DNA from: SKPH01 sp051748565
Lineage (GTDB): Bacteria; Bacillota; Dethiobacteria; DTU022
Assembly (NCBI GenBank): GCA_051748565.1
Contig: JBNJHN010000001.1
Span: forward strand, 18,564-82,563
DNA length: 64,000 bases
Reading direction: 5' to 3'
In this document: piece by piece, positions 44,633-53,094 of the stretch
Layout of the letters: every line of letters starts with the position of its first letter
Numbering within the stretch: position 1 is the first letter of the stretch
Program-made: the position numbers and the translations under genes
Notes under the pieces: generated by a model
Seen by the model: the letters and a program-made list of their open reading frames with translations, nothing else
What the model was told of the DNA's origin: nothing
The model's database searches: none

Positions 44633-45769
44633 ATGAGTACCGAAATTCAGACTTTTACTGAAAAATATGATCTGCTGGGTTGTATTCAATGCGGTCGCTG
44701 TACCGGCGGTTGCCCGGTTACTGTGCGGGCAGATTTAAACGTACGTCAATTTGTAAATGATGCTTACAACGAAGAAAAGCTTGACGAGTTGGCCAGGCTG
44801 GCTGAAATTTGGGATTGCACAGCCTGTCATACCTGTGCTGTTCGCTGTCCCAAGGGCTTAAAACCGCTTGAGGTTTTAATTGGCCTGCGATCGCTGATTG
44901 TCGAAAGTGGTAAAGTCGAACCGACTGTGCGAGATGCTTTGCAAAGTGTCCTTCTCGAAGGAAATCCCTGGGAAAAATCAAGAGCAGCCCGTTCTGATTG
45001 GATGGAAGGTCTTGATGTAAATATTGCTGAACCCGGGGTTCCTGTAGAAAACCTTTTTTTTGTTTGCTGTACGATTGCCTATGACCCCCGGGTCCAGACT
45101 ATTGCCAAAAATATCGTCAGGCTTTTAAACAAGGCCGGTGTTGACTATGCCTTTTTGCCGGAAGATGAAAGCTGCTGCGGCAGCGAGGTTTTCACTCTCG
45201 GTGAAGAGGGGCTTTTCGAAATGTTGGTTGAAGATAATACGGAATATTTGAATGAATTTTCCGCGAAGCGGATAGTGACTCTTTCGCCGCACTGCTTTAC
45301 TACTTACAAAACCCATTACCCTGACCTTAAAGTGCCCGTTCTTCATTATACCCAGCTATTGGTTGAATTACTCAGGGAAGGAAAGCTTACCTGGAAAGGT
45401 GATCTCCAAAAAAGGATTGTCTACCATGATCCCTGCTATTTGGGTAAGCAGGGTGATATTTATGATGAACCCCGGGAATTGTTAAAGAGTATTCCCGGAG
45501 CAGTGCTCGTAGAATTTGACCGCCGCCGTGAACGCAGTCTCTGTTGTGAAGGCGGTGGTGGAAAGATGTGGGTAGAATCAGAGTCTAAGAAGGAACGCCT
45601 GGCTGATACACGAATCAAGGATGCCAAAGCTCTCGATGCCGATATCGTAGCTGTTGCGTGTCCTTTCTGTGTATTAACACTGGAAGATTCATTGAAAGGT
45701 CTTGGTTTTGAGGAAGAAATGCGTGTAGCGGAAATAATGGAGCTTCTTGGCGAATATGTGGAGTCGTAA
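44633..45769 (+). CDS. HdrC-HdrB-like (HdrD-type) iron-sulfur protein
   Basis: 378 residues from ATG 44633 (GGGG at 44622-44625). The N-terminus carries two [4Fe-4S] motifs, C17-x2-C20-x2-C23-x3-C27 and C62-x2-C65-x2-C68-x3-C72, as in HdrC. The C-terminal part has two CCG domains as in HdrB: C146...C181C182...C221, lacking the final Cys of CxxC, and a complete C268...C304C305...C343-P-F-C346. No membrane helix is present, so this is a soluble HdrCB fusion, unlike the membrane-bound DUF224 Etf:quinone reductases of syntrophs. It starts the cluster with etfBA, hdrA and flx-like genes and probably passes electrons between HdrA and a partner, possibly Etf or a disulfide substrate. Confidence 0.88.
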   Translation: MSTEIQTFTEKYDLLGCIQCGRCTGGCPVTVRADLNVRQFVNDAYNEEKLDELARLAEIWDCTACHTCAVRCPKGLKPLEVLIGLRSLIVESGKVEPTVRDALQSVLLEGNPWEKSRAARSDWMEGLDVNIAEPGVPVENLFFVCCTIAYDPRVQTIAKNIVRLLNKAGVDYAFLPEDESCCGSEVFTLGEEGLFEMLVEDNTEYLNEFSAKRIVTLSPHCFTTYKTHYPDLKVPVLHYTQLLVELLREGKLTWKGDLQKRIVYHDPCYLGKQGDIYDEPRELLKSIPGAVLVEFDRRRERSLCCEGGGGKMWVESESKKERLADTRIKDAKALDADIVAVACPFCVLTLEDSLKGLGFEEEMRVAEIMELLGEYVES

Positions 45770-45805
45770 GCAATTTTATATTATTGCAGGAGGTGGAATG
45801 AATAG

Positions 45806-46594
45806 ATGAAAACTTTAGTATGTATCAAGTATGTGCCCGATACTTCCGAGGCGGAAGTAAAACTAAATCCAGATGGCATCACGGTTGATGACAGCCGATT
45901 TTCATTTGACATCAACGATGCCGACAATTATGCCGTTGAAGAATCAGTCTTGATTAAAGAAGCAAAGGGCGGTGAAATAACCGTTATTTCGATCGGGCCG
46001 AAAAAATCTGATGTGATGATTCGTATGGCTATGGCAAAGGGATGCGACCAGGCGGTTCGAGTCGAAGACGACCGTATTGCGATCCATGATCCGCTTATGG
46101 TGGCGAAAACACTTGCCGGTGCAATCAAAGGGCATGAATTCGATCTGGTGCTTACAGGTTGCATGGCTAATGATGATTGGCACATGTCGACCGGTGTAGC
46201 CCTGGCTGAAGAACTTGGTGTAAACCATGCCTCAATGGTCAATAATGTTGAAATTTTAGACGGTAAAGTCAAAGTTCATCGTGAATTGGAAGGTGGACTG
46301 TTAGAAGTAGTTGAACTTGAACTTCCTGCAGTCCTTACAATACAGACTGGTATCAACGAGCCTCGTTATGCCCCGATTCGCGGCATCCGCCAGGCTCAGA
46401 AGAAAGAACTTAATGTTGTCAGCTTGGATGATATCGGTATAGATCCTGGGGAAGTTAATGCAGATGCTTCACAGGTAATCCTGGAAAAACTCTATATACC
46501 TGAAATTGAATCCAGTGCTGAATTTATCGAAGGTGAACCGGAGGAGAAGGCTGAAAAACTGGCGTCCATATTGCATAAGGGAGGCTTAGTATAA
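45806..46594 (+). CDS. etfB: Electron transfer flavoprotein beta subunit
   Basis: 262 residues. The start (KTLVCIKYVPDT), NAADNYAVEES-like INDADNYAVEES and the C-terminal EEKAEKLASIL tail identify EtfB. The nucleotide-binding region that in most EtfB reads GxQAxDxDTxQVGP is changed here to TGCMANDDWHMSTGVALAEELG (about 112-133, shortened when quoted), so the AMP or second-FAD site may be modified. The alpha gene follows with a one-base overlap. Placed inside an Hdr/Flx cluster, this Etf probably collects electrons from acyl-CoA dehydrogenases or receives them from HdrA. Confidence 0.92.
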   Translation: MKTLVCIKYVPDTSEAEVKLNPDGITVDDSRFSFDINDADNYAVEESVLIKEAKGGEITVISIGPKKSDVMIRMAMAKGCDQAVRVEDDRIAIHDPLMVAKTLAGAIKGHEFDLVLTGCMANDDWHMSTGVALAEELGVNHASMVNNVEILDGKVKVHRELEGGLLEVVELELPAVLTIQTGINEPRYAPIRGIRQAQKKELNVVSLDDIGIDPGEVNADASQVILEKLYIPEIESSAEFIEGEPEEKAEKLASILHKGGLV

Positions 46595-47568
46595 TGGGTA
46601 ACGTTTTAGTATTGGTAGAACACCGTCAGGGTGCATTGAGGGATGTTTCTTTTGAAATGATGGCAGTTGCTCCCGGAATTGCAGAAAGTATGGATGGCGA
46701 AGTCGTTGTGCTGCTTCTCGGCAGCGGATTGGACGATATGGCCAAGAAGATGACTGGATATGGTGTCAAGGTTATGGTTGTCGATGATCCCGCTTTTGAG
46801 AATTTCAACGCCGAAAAATACCAGATGGCTCTGTCGGCCTTAATTGATGATCTTAAGCCTGCGGTCCTTATGACCGGTCACACGGCCCAGGGGGTCGATT
46901 TTATGCCTGCCCTCGCTGTGGAGAAAAAGCTGCCTCTGGTTGCCGATGCAGTCGGGTTGATTTATGAAGATGGGACTTTAAAAGCGACCCGCTCGCTTTA
47001 CTCGGGCAAAGTAAATGCCATAGTTGCATTTAAACCTGCAGATACTTACCTGGTTACTTTCAGGGAAGGCGCGGTAGAAGCGCCCGAGGCATCTGCTGCA
47101 GGTGAATTGGAGAAGATAGATTCCCCGCTGAAAGAAGATGTGCCTTATCGTAAGTTTGTTGAATATATTGAAGCAGAAGTCGGCGATGTCGATATTACCC
47201 AGTCCGATATACTGGTAGCTATAGGCCGCGGGCTGAAAGAAGATAAAAACCTTCCTGGGGTAGAAGAACTGGCTAAGGCAATAAAAGCTGACATAGCCGG
47301 TTCCAGGGCGGCGACAGATGCCGGTTGGATTCCCCATGACCGTCAGGTCGGTACTTCCGGAAAATCGGTTAAACCGAAGCTCTATATTGCTATGGGTATA
47401 TCGGGAGCATTCCAGCATTTGGCCGGAATGAAAGGGGCTAAAACAATCGTAGCTATCAACAAAGATCCTGAAGCCCCGATATTCTCAGTGGCCGATTACG
47501 CTATTGTAGATGACATGTTCAAAGTTTTGCCCAAGTTAACTGAAAAGCTAAAAGAGCTCAAAGGATAA
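46594..47568 (+). CDS. etfA: Electron transfer flavoprotein alpha subunit
   Basis: 324 residues. The C-terminal FAD domain has the family signature SRAATDAGWIPHDRQVGTSG (about 230-249) followed by KPKLYIAMGISGAFQHLAGM and INKDPEAPIF. There is no N-terminal ferredoxin domain. It forms a heterodimer with EtfB; the tight overlap with etfB and the following hdrA gene (32 bases) argue for one transcript and a shared function in flavin-based electron transfer. Confidence 0.94.
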   Translation: MGNVLVLVEHRQGALRDVSFEMMAVAPGIAESMDGEVVVLLLGSGLDDMAKKMTGYGVKVMVVDDPAFENFNAEKYQMALSALIDDLKPAVLMTGHTAQGVDFMPALAVEKKLPLVADAVGLIYEDGTLKATRSLYSGKVNAIVAFKPADTYLVTFREGAVEAPEASAAGELEKIDSPLKEDVPYRKFVEYIEAEVGDVDITQSDILVAIGRGLKEDKNLPGVEELAKAIKADIAGSRAATDAGWIPHDRQVGTSGKSVKPKLYIAMGISGAFQHLAGMKGAKTIVAINKDPEAPIFSVADYAIVDDMFKVLPKLTEKLKELKG

Positions 47569-47600
47569 AACAGTATTAGAGGGCCAATCTTTGCGGGAGG

Positions 47601-49613
47601 ATGAAAAATCAGATGACGGAAAAACCAAAAATTGGCGTCTATGTCTGCCACTGTGGGATTAATATAGCTTCGACAGTAGATGTAGATGCAGTTTCAGAAT
47701 ATGCGCAAAATTTACCTAACGTAGAGGTAGCGCGCACCTATTCATATATGTGTTCCGATCCCGGACAGGTCCTGATCAAGAATGATATAAAGGAGCAAGG
47801 CTTAAACAGGATCGTTGTTGCTTCCTGTTCGCCCCGGATGCATGAACCGACTTTCAGGAAGGCGATTGCAGAAGCGGGCATAAATCCTTATTTCCTTGAG
47901 ATGGCCAATGTTCGGGAACAGTGCTCATGGGTCCATGAAGAGATAGAAGAAGGAACAGCTAAGGCTAAAAAACTGGTTTCAGCTTCCGTGGCCAAGGTCA
48001 GGCTGCTTGAAGCGCTCGAAACAAAAGAAGTAGATGCCGAACCCTCTGCCCTGGTTATCGGGGCTGGTATTGCCGGTATTCAGGCATCTCTTGATATTGC
48101 CGATGCGGGGTTTAAGGTTTATCTTGTGGAAAAAACACCTTCAGTGGGCGGCCGGATGGCTCAGCTCGATAAGACCTTCCCCACTCTTGACTGCTCGGCC
48201 TGTATTCTTACCCCTAAGATGGTGGACGCCGCCAGTCATCCCAACATCGAGCTTTTGAGCTACTCTGAAGTTGAGGAAATCACCGGTTTTATCGGTAACT
48301 TTGATGTTAAAGTGCGCAAAAAAGCACGCTATGTTGATTTTGATAAATGTACAGGCTGTGGTGACTGTGCTGCGGAATGCCGTGTCAAAGACCGTATCCC
48401 AAGCGAGTTTGACCAGGGTATGGGTAAACGTTCCGCTATTTACCTGCCTTTTCCACAGGCTGTGCCGGCCAAGTACACCATCGATCCCGAAAACTGCCTT
48501 TATCTCAGCAAGGGCAAATGTGGCAAGAGCCCGAAATGCCAGGATGTCTGCGGAGCAGGGGCGATAAACTTTGACCAGGAAGATGAAATAGTTGAATTTA
48601 AAGTCGGTGCGATTATTGTGGCAACAGGATTTGATCCCTTTGATGCTTCACGCAAACCTGAATACGGTTATGACGATTATCCCAATGTAATCACAGGTAT
48701 GGAGATGGAACGCCTTGTCTCTGCATCGGGACCGACCGGTGGTAAAGTTAAGATTTTTAACGGTGAAGAAGTAATTGAACCGAAAGAAATTGCTCTAATC
48801 AAATGTGTCGGTTCACGCGATCAAAGTGTTGGTAATGAGTATTGTTCAAGGGTTTGCTGTATGTATGTTGCCAAACAGGCTCACCTGCTCAGGGATAAAA
48901 TGCCTGATGCCAACATAAGGATTTACTATATGGATGTGCGGGCTTTCGGTAAGGGTTTCGAAGAATTCTATGATCGGGTCCGCCGTGAAAATGTTCGCTA
49001 CATCCGCGGAAACCCCTCTGAAATATTTAAGCGGGGCAATAAACTTGTGATTAAAGTCGAAGACACCCTGACTTCTACACCGCTTGAAGATGAAGTAGAT
49101 ATGGTCGTACTGGGGGTTGGCCTGGAACCGCGTGCTGATATGCGTCAAATTATGGATTTACTGCGACTTTCACAGTCCCCTGACCGTTTCTTCTTGGAGG
49201 CACACCCTAAACTTCGACCTGTGGATACTGCAACGGACGGTGTTTTTTTAGCCGGCTGCTGCCAGGGCCCGAAAGATATTCCCGATACCGTAGCCCAGGC
49301 CAAGGGCGCTGCCGCTTCGGCGATGATCCCGTTGGCCAGGGGCAAAGTGACAATCAATGCCCAGGTGGCTACGGTTAATGAAGCAACCTGCAGGGGCTGC
49401 AGCTTTTGCGTCAGCATTTGCCCCTATTCTGCTATTGAGATGGTTACTGTAAACCGTTTCGGCAACGAAGTGGAAGTTGCCAGGGTCAACGAGGCCCTTT
49501 GTAAGGGCTGTGGTTCATGCTCAGCTGCCTGTCTCTCCGATTCAATTCAGCCGAAGTCATTCCGCGACAGCCAGATCTTACCACAGATTGCGGCATTGGG
49601 GGTCATGAAATGA
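47601..49613 (+). CDS. hdrA: HdrA-like FAD/iron-sulfur subunit (electron-bifurcating core)
   Basis: 670 residues, the usual size of HdrA, the FAD subunit where flavin-based bifurcation occurs. An N-terminal domain with CHCG (16-19) precedes the FAD motif GAGIAG (154-159) and the HdrA-specific LDCSACILTPKM (197-208). Clusters: C250/C253/C256/C260 and C299/C307/C313/C317 in the insert, then two C-terminal ferredoxin motifs (CRGCSFCVSICPY near 598-610 and CKGCGSCSAACLS near 635-647). No Sec codon is present. ATG 47601 abuts GGGAGG, so the in-frame ATG 47613 may be the real start. The stop overlaps the next gene by four bases (ATGA). The MvhD-like neighbour is its expected electron entry subunit. 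Confidence 0.94.
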   Translation: MKNQMTEKPKIGVYVCHCGINIASTVDVDAVSEYAQNLPNVEVARTYSYMCSDPGQVLIKNDIKEQGLNRIVVASCSPRMHEPTFRKAIAEAGINPYFLEMANVREQCSWVHEEIEEGTAKAKKLVSASVAKVRLLEALETKEVDAEPSALVIGAGIAGIQASLDIADAGFKVYLVEKTPSVGGRMAQLDKTFPTLDCSACILTPKMVDAASHPNIELLSYSEVEEITGFIGNFDVKVRKKARYVDFDKCTGCGDCAAECRVKDRIPSEFDQGMGKRSAIYLPFPQAVPAKYTIDPENCLYLSKGKCGKSPKCQDVCGAGAINFDQEDEIVEFKVGAIIVATGFDPFDASRKPEYGYDDYPNVITGMEMERLVSASGPTGGKVKIFNGEEVIEPKEIALIKCVGSRDQSVGNEYCSRVCCMYVAKQAHLLRDKMPDANIRIYYMDVRAFGKGFEEFYDRVRRENVRYIRGNPSEIFKRGNKLVIKVEDTLTSTPLEDEVDMVVLGVGLEPRADMRQIMDLLRLSQSPDRFFLEAHPKLRPVDTATDGVFLAGCCQGPKDIPDTVAQAKGAAASAMIPLARGKVTINAQVATVNEATCRGCSFCVSICPYSAIEMVTVNRFGNEVEVARVNEALCKGCGSCSAACLSDSIQPKSFRDSQILPQIAALGVMK

Positions 49614-50041
49614 GCGCAAACTTTGAACCTAACATTGTAGCTTTTCTATGTAACTGGTGCTCCTATGCCGGAGCCGATCTTGCAGGCACCAGCCGGGTGC
49701 ATTACCCGGCAAACCTACAGATTATACGGGTAATGTGTTCGGGGCGGGTTAATCCACTCTATGTCATGAATGCCCTGCAGCAGGGTGCTGATGGAGTGCT
49801 GGTTTCAGGTTGTCATCCCGGAGATTGCCACTACATGGAAGGCAACTACTATGCCAGGCGCCGGCTTGGTATGTTAAAAGACCTGATGGAATTTGTCGGT
49901 GTCGATCCAAAACGCTTTCACATGAGCTGGGTATCTGCCTCCGAGGGGCATAAGTGGAAAGAAGTGGTGGAAAAAACCGTTGAAGATGCACGAGAAGCCG
50001 GACCGTTTGAAGGGTTCAGGCGTCGTCAGATCGATTGGTAG
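49610..50041 (+). CDS. MvhD/FlxD-like [2Fe-2S] electron adaptor
   Basis: 143 residues. Small iron-sulfur protein that links a hydrogenase, formate dehydrogenase or Flx module to HdrA. Five conserved Cys are visible: C14 and C17 (FLCNWCSYAGADLAG), C43 (VMCSGRV), C68 and C73 (SGCHPGDCHY), as in the MvhD family. The start ATG overlaps the hdrA stop. No hydrogenase large or small subunit is encoded nearby; instead Flx-like NADH-side genes follow, so it should act as FlxD rather than MvhD. Confidence 0.9.
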   Translation: MSANFEPNIVAFLCNWCSYAGADLAGTSRVHYPANLQIIRVMCSGRVNPLYVMNALQQGADGVLVSGCHPGDCHYMEGNYYARRRLGMLKDLMEFVGVDPKRFHMSWVSASEGHKWKEVVEKTVEDAREAGPFEGFRRRQIDW

Positions 50042-50055
50042 GAGGGGTTTTATAG

Positions 50056-51036
50056 ATGGATCTGGAACAATTACGAAAAACTGCGGCTGAAGTAGCGGCC
50101 CGTGATGATGTTAAGTACCTGATCGGTTGGAAAAAAGGTTCTTACGGCTACAGGGTTGCCCCGGGCTTTATCGAAGATGCCGCCGGTGCTGCAGAGCTGA
50201 TCTTTTCACCCCTTTGCACCGCTAACCTGGCTACATACCTGACACTGGTAGAAAAACTTCCCGTTCCGCGTGGTCAGGAAGCCGACAACCGCAAGGTTGC
50301 CTTAATGGTCAAAGGATGTGACAGCCGGGCAGTAACCCAACTCCTGGTTGAAAAGGGAATTCACCGTGACGAAGTACTCATTATCGGATGTCCTTGTCCG
50401 GGTGTTGTTGACCCGGACCTGCTGGCTGAAAAATTTCCGGAAACTGAAGAATCAGTGGAAATGAAGTGGAATGGGGATGGATTTCTTCTGGTTCGGGACG
50501 GAGAAGAAACCAAAATAGCCAGGGAAGATCTGCTGGCTGAAAAATGCCGGTTATGCCGTTATCCAAACCCGGTAATTAGTGATATCATGCTTGGCGATCC
50601 GGTTGAAACCTGGGAACCGGCAGAAGATAAAGGTGTGACAGAAATCGAAGGCAAAGATGTGGACGAACGCGCGGCCTACTGGGAAGAGCAATTCGAGAAA
50701 TGTGTACGCTGTTACAGCTGTCGTAATGTTTGTCCGCTCTGTTATTGTCAGGACTGTATCCTCGATCGTCTTAACCCGACCTGGGTTAACCGGGCGGTCA
50801 ACTTTTCCGAGAATACAGCTTTTAATATTGCCCGGGCCTTTCACCTTGCCGGCCGTTGTATTGAGTGCGGTGAATGCGAGCGTGTCTGCCCGGCAAATAT
50901 TCCCCTGGGTAAGTTAAATCGCAAACTGGCCCGGGAAGTGCGGGATAAATACGATTTTGAGCCCGGGTTAGACCCCGAGGCCGAACCGTTCCAGGCCAGC
51001 TTTAAGCCTGATGATCCCGAGGACTTCATACTTTAG
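50056..51036 (+). CDS. Flx-like 4Fe-4S dicluster protein with FrhB-like Cys motifs
   Basis: 326 residues. The N-terminal half carries KGCDSRA (C88), GCPCPG (C112, C114) and CRLC (C164, C167), a pattern seen in F420-hydrogenase-beta-like proteins. The C-terminal half has two [4Fe-4S] motifs, C216-x2-C219-x2-C222-x3-C226 followed by extra Cys (C229, C231, C234), and C268-x2-C271-x2-C274-x3-C278. It matches one of the two middle Flx subunits (FlxB or FlxC) of FlxABCD-Hdr clusters; which of the two I cannot decide without alignment. It probably relays electrons between the NADH-side flavoprotein and MvhD/FlxD. The start follows AGGAGGGG and the gene lies 14 bases after its neighbour. Confidence 0.82.
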   Translation: MDLEQLRKTAAEVAARDDVKYLIGWKKGSYGYRVAPGFIEDAAGAAELIFSPLCTANLATYLTLVEKLPVPRGQEADNRKVALMVKGCDSRAVTQLLVEKGIHRDEVLIIGCPCPGVVDPDLLAEKFPETEESVEMKWNGDGFLLVRDGEETKIAREDLLAEKCRLCRYPNPVISDIMLGDPVETWEPAEDKGVTEIEGKDVDERAAYWEEQFEKCVRCYSCRNVCPLCYCQDCILDRLNPTWVNRAVNFSENTAFNIARAFHLAGRCIECGECERVCPANIPLGKLNRKLAREVRDKYDFEPGLDPEAEPFQASFKPDDPEDFIL

Positions 51037-51047
51037 AGGTGGGTGAT

Positions 51048-52061
51048 ATGTCAGCGATGCTGTTGAATAAAGAAAAATGGCCTGATTTTGTCGGAAAGTT
51101 GGCCGGTAAAAAGCTCTTGGCCCCGCAATCAGAAGGCGATGTGATAAGTTTTGATCCTGTAGCCGAAGGGGCAATACCTTCCTTCGACTTCAACAACACC
51201 AGGGTGCCGCCCAAAGAAATCTTGTTTCCCCAGACTGAAACGATGTATCGTTTTCATCTGGGCTCAGAAGAAGTGGATGAGCCTCAGCTTGATGAAGAGA
51301 TTGTGCTCCTGGGCGTGCGGCCATGTGATGCCAGGGCTATGACTATTGTAGAGAAGTTATTTAAGTGGGATATTGACGATCCATACTATGTCAGAAGACG
51401 GGAATTAGTGACCCTGGTAGGTTTAGCCTGTGGTGATCCCGGTTTAAATTGTTTTTGTACCTCGGTTGAAGGCGGTCCTGCGACTACCGAAGGGCTTGAT
51501 ATTTTGATGACCGATCTGGGGGATAACTATCTGCTGGAAGCTGTAACTGAAAAAGGCGAAGCACTGCTGGCCGAAGCGAAAGATTTGCTTGATGAAGCAG
51601 GTGATGATGCAATTAAGGAAAAGGGAAAACTTGTGGATGCAGCCGAGAAGAAAATCAAGCGAAAAGTAAAAACTGAAGGTATTCCTGAAGGGCTGCCGGG
51701 TTTATGGGAAAATCCGCTCTGGCAAAATGTTTCGGCTTCCTGTCTCGGTTGTGGAACCTGTACCTATCTGTGCCCCACCTGCCATTGCTTTGATATCCAG
51801 GATGAGACGGAAGGTTTTGAAAGCAGACGCTGTCGCATGTGGGATTCATGTATGTTTGAAGAATATACAATGCACACCTCGGGACATAACCCACGTCCCA
51901 CCCGCCGGGAACGGACCCGGAATCGGATCAACCATAAATACAGTTACTATGTCGATAAATTTGATGTGATTGCCTGCGTCGGGTGTGGCAGATGTATCAA
52001 TCTCTGTCCCGTTAATATAGACATTGTTGAAATCCTTAGGCAGGTGGAGGAGGCGCTATGA
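51048..52061 (+). CDS. Flx-like 4Fe-4S protein resembling sulfhydrogenase beta subunit
   Basis: 337 residues from ATG 51048, which follows GAGGTGGG. The N-terminal half has the GVRPCDARAM motif typical of hydrogenase/sulfhydrogenase beta-like proteins and a Cys pair NCFC. A charged helical stretch (about 160-205) follows. The C-terminus carries two [4Fe-4S] motifs: CLGCGTCTYLCPTCHC, then CVGCGRCINLCP near the end, with extra Cys between. Together with the preceding gene and the following flavoprotein it forms the FlxBC-like part of an NADH:Hdr module. Its last base overlaps the next start by four bases. Confidence 0.82.
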   Translation: MSAMLLNKEKWPDFVGKLAGKKLLAPQSEGDVISFDPVAEGAIPSFDFNNTRVPPKEILFPQTETMYRFHLGSEEVDEPQLDEEIVLLGVRPCDARAMTIVEKLFKWDIDDPYYVRRRELVTLVGLACGDPGLNCFCTSVEGGPATTEGLDILMTDLGDNYLLEAVTEKGEALLAEAKDLLDEAGDDAIKEKGKLVDAAEKKIKRKVKTEGIPEGLPGLWENPLWQNVSASCLGCGTCTYLCPTCHCFDIQDETEGFESRRCRMWDSCMFEEYTMHTSGHNPRPTRRERTRNRINHKYSYYVDKFDVIACVGCGRCINLCPVNIDIVEILRQVEEAL

Positions 52062-52906
52062 AAACCAACAATAACCCCTATATACCTTATACAGCAACTG
52101 TAGAAGAAGCCTGGTTTGAAACCGGTGGAGAGCGCTGCATAAAAACTTTCAAAGTCGTTTTTGACGATGAAGAAGTTCGTGAAAACTGGAGCCATAGTCC
52201 TGGCCAGTGTGCCATGATCGGAATACTTGGTGTCGGCGAAAGTATGATTTCGATTTCATCCTCCCCCACCGAGGGCAAGTTCCTCCGTTTCTCGGTCATG
52301 CGCATGGGCAAGGTAACCCAGGCTTTACACCAACTGGAACCTGGAGACAAGATGATGGTGCGAGGGCCATACGGGAACAGTTTTCCGATCGATGATTGGG
52401 AGGGGAAGAAGATCCTTACCATCGGTGGTGGTATTGGACAAGCCCCCCTGCGTCCGATTATCGAATATGTTAAGGCTAAACGTGATAAATTTGAGGAACT
52501 AACAATGATTTATGGCGCCCGTACTTCAGGTGATCTCTGTTTCAAAGTAGAATTCGAGGAGATGAGCAAATGTGACGACCTTTCCTGCCACCTTACTATA
52601 GATGTTGAAGAAGAGGATTGGAGTCATAATGTGGGTTTTGTACCCCAGATGCTGCTGGATTTAAACCCCTCGCCTGAGAATACCATAGCGATCACCTGTG
52701 GCCCGCCGATTATGATTCGCTTTGTTTTGGAGAATCTGAAAAAGCTGGGCTTTGCCGACGAGCAAATTTACACCACTTTGGAAAACAGGATGAAATGCGG
52801 CATTGGCAAATGTGGTCGCTGTAATGCCGGTAGTATGTATGTCTGTAAAGACGGCCCTGTATTTAGTTACGACGTCCTTAAAGAGATACCGGAGGCTTTT
52901 GCTTAA
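52058..52906 (+). CDS. FlxA-like FAD/NAD(P)-binding flavoprotein
   Basis: 282 residues. The FAD-binding barrel has ISISSSPTEG (near 64), the NAD(P)-binding fold has ILTIGGGIGQAPLRP (near 118) and the C-terminus carries a [2Fe-2S] loop CGIGKCGRCNAG...C (near 245-263), the layout of hydrogenase gamma/dihydroorotate dehydrogenase electron-transfer subunits. In Flx clusters this subunit oxidises NADH or reduces NAD+. It is the last gene of the run etfBA-hdrA-flxD-C-B-A-like and overlaps its neighbour, so NAD(H) is probably the soluble partner of the whole complex. Confidence 0.88.
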   Translation: MKTNNNPYIPYTATVEEAWFETGGERCIKTFKVVFDDEEVRENWSHSPGQCAMIGILGVGESMISISSSPTEGKFLRFSVMRMGKVTQALHQLEPGDKMMVRGPYGNSFPIDDWEGKKILTIGGGIGQAPLRPIIEYVKAKRDKFEELTMIYGARTSGDLCFKVEFEEMSKCDDLSCHLTIDVEEEDWSHNVGFVPQMLLDLNPSPENTIAITCGPPIMIRFVLENLKKLGFADEQIYTTLENRMKCGIGKCGRCNAGSMYVCKDGPVFSYDVLKEIPEAFA

Positions 52907-52970
52907 TATTAATATTGGGTGAACCTGTTTAATTGCTTGTTAAATATCAAATGCTTTTTATATAATCCAG

Positions 52971-53003
52971 GAGGCACTGCCACCCCTTAAAGGGCAGTGT
53001 CTC
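52971..53003 (+). terminator. Hairpin after the Flx genes, probable terminator
   Basis: GAGGCACTGCC (52971-52981) pairs with GGCAGTGTCTC (52993-53003) through 11 pairs with one G-T, loop of 11 bases, followed by a weak T-poor tail (TTAGTTATTC). It ends the Etf-Hdr-Flx run, about 65 bases after the last stop. Its ends match the trkA terminator (GAGGCA...TGTCTC). Confidence 0.5.
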
Positions 53004-53094
53004 TTAGTTATTCATCATAATCCTTCAGGTTTATCACTTGTTACAGTTGCCTTCTTATGCTAAGATTTACTTAACTTTTCTGAAGGAGTCCAGC

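Noticed and set aside
44497..44662. Open frame of about 55 codons before the HdrCB gene
   Set aside because: It has no ATG or ribosome binding site and overlaps the start of the real gene in another frame; likely chance.
49610..50041. Selenocysteine in MvhD/FlxD or HdrA
   Set aside because: All key positions are ordinary Cys codons and there is no in-frame TGA.
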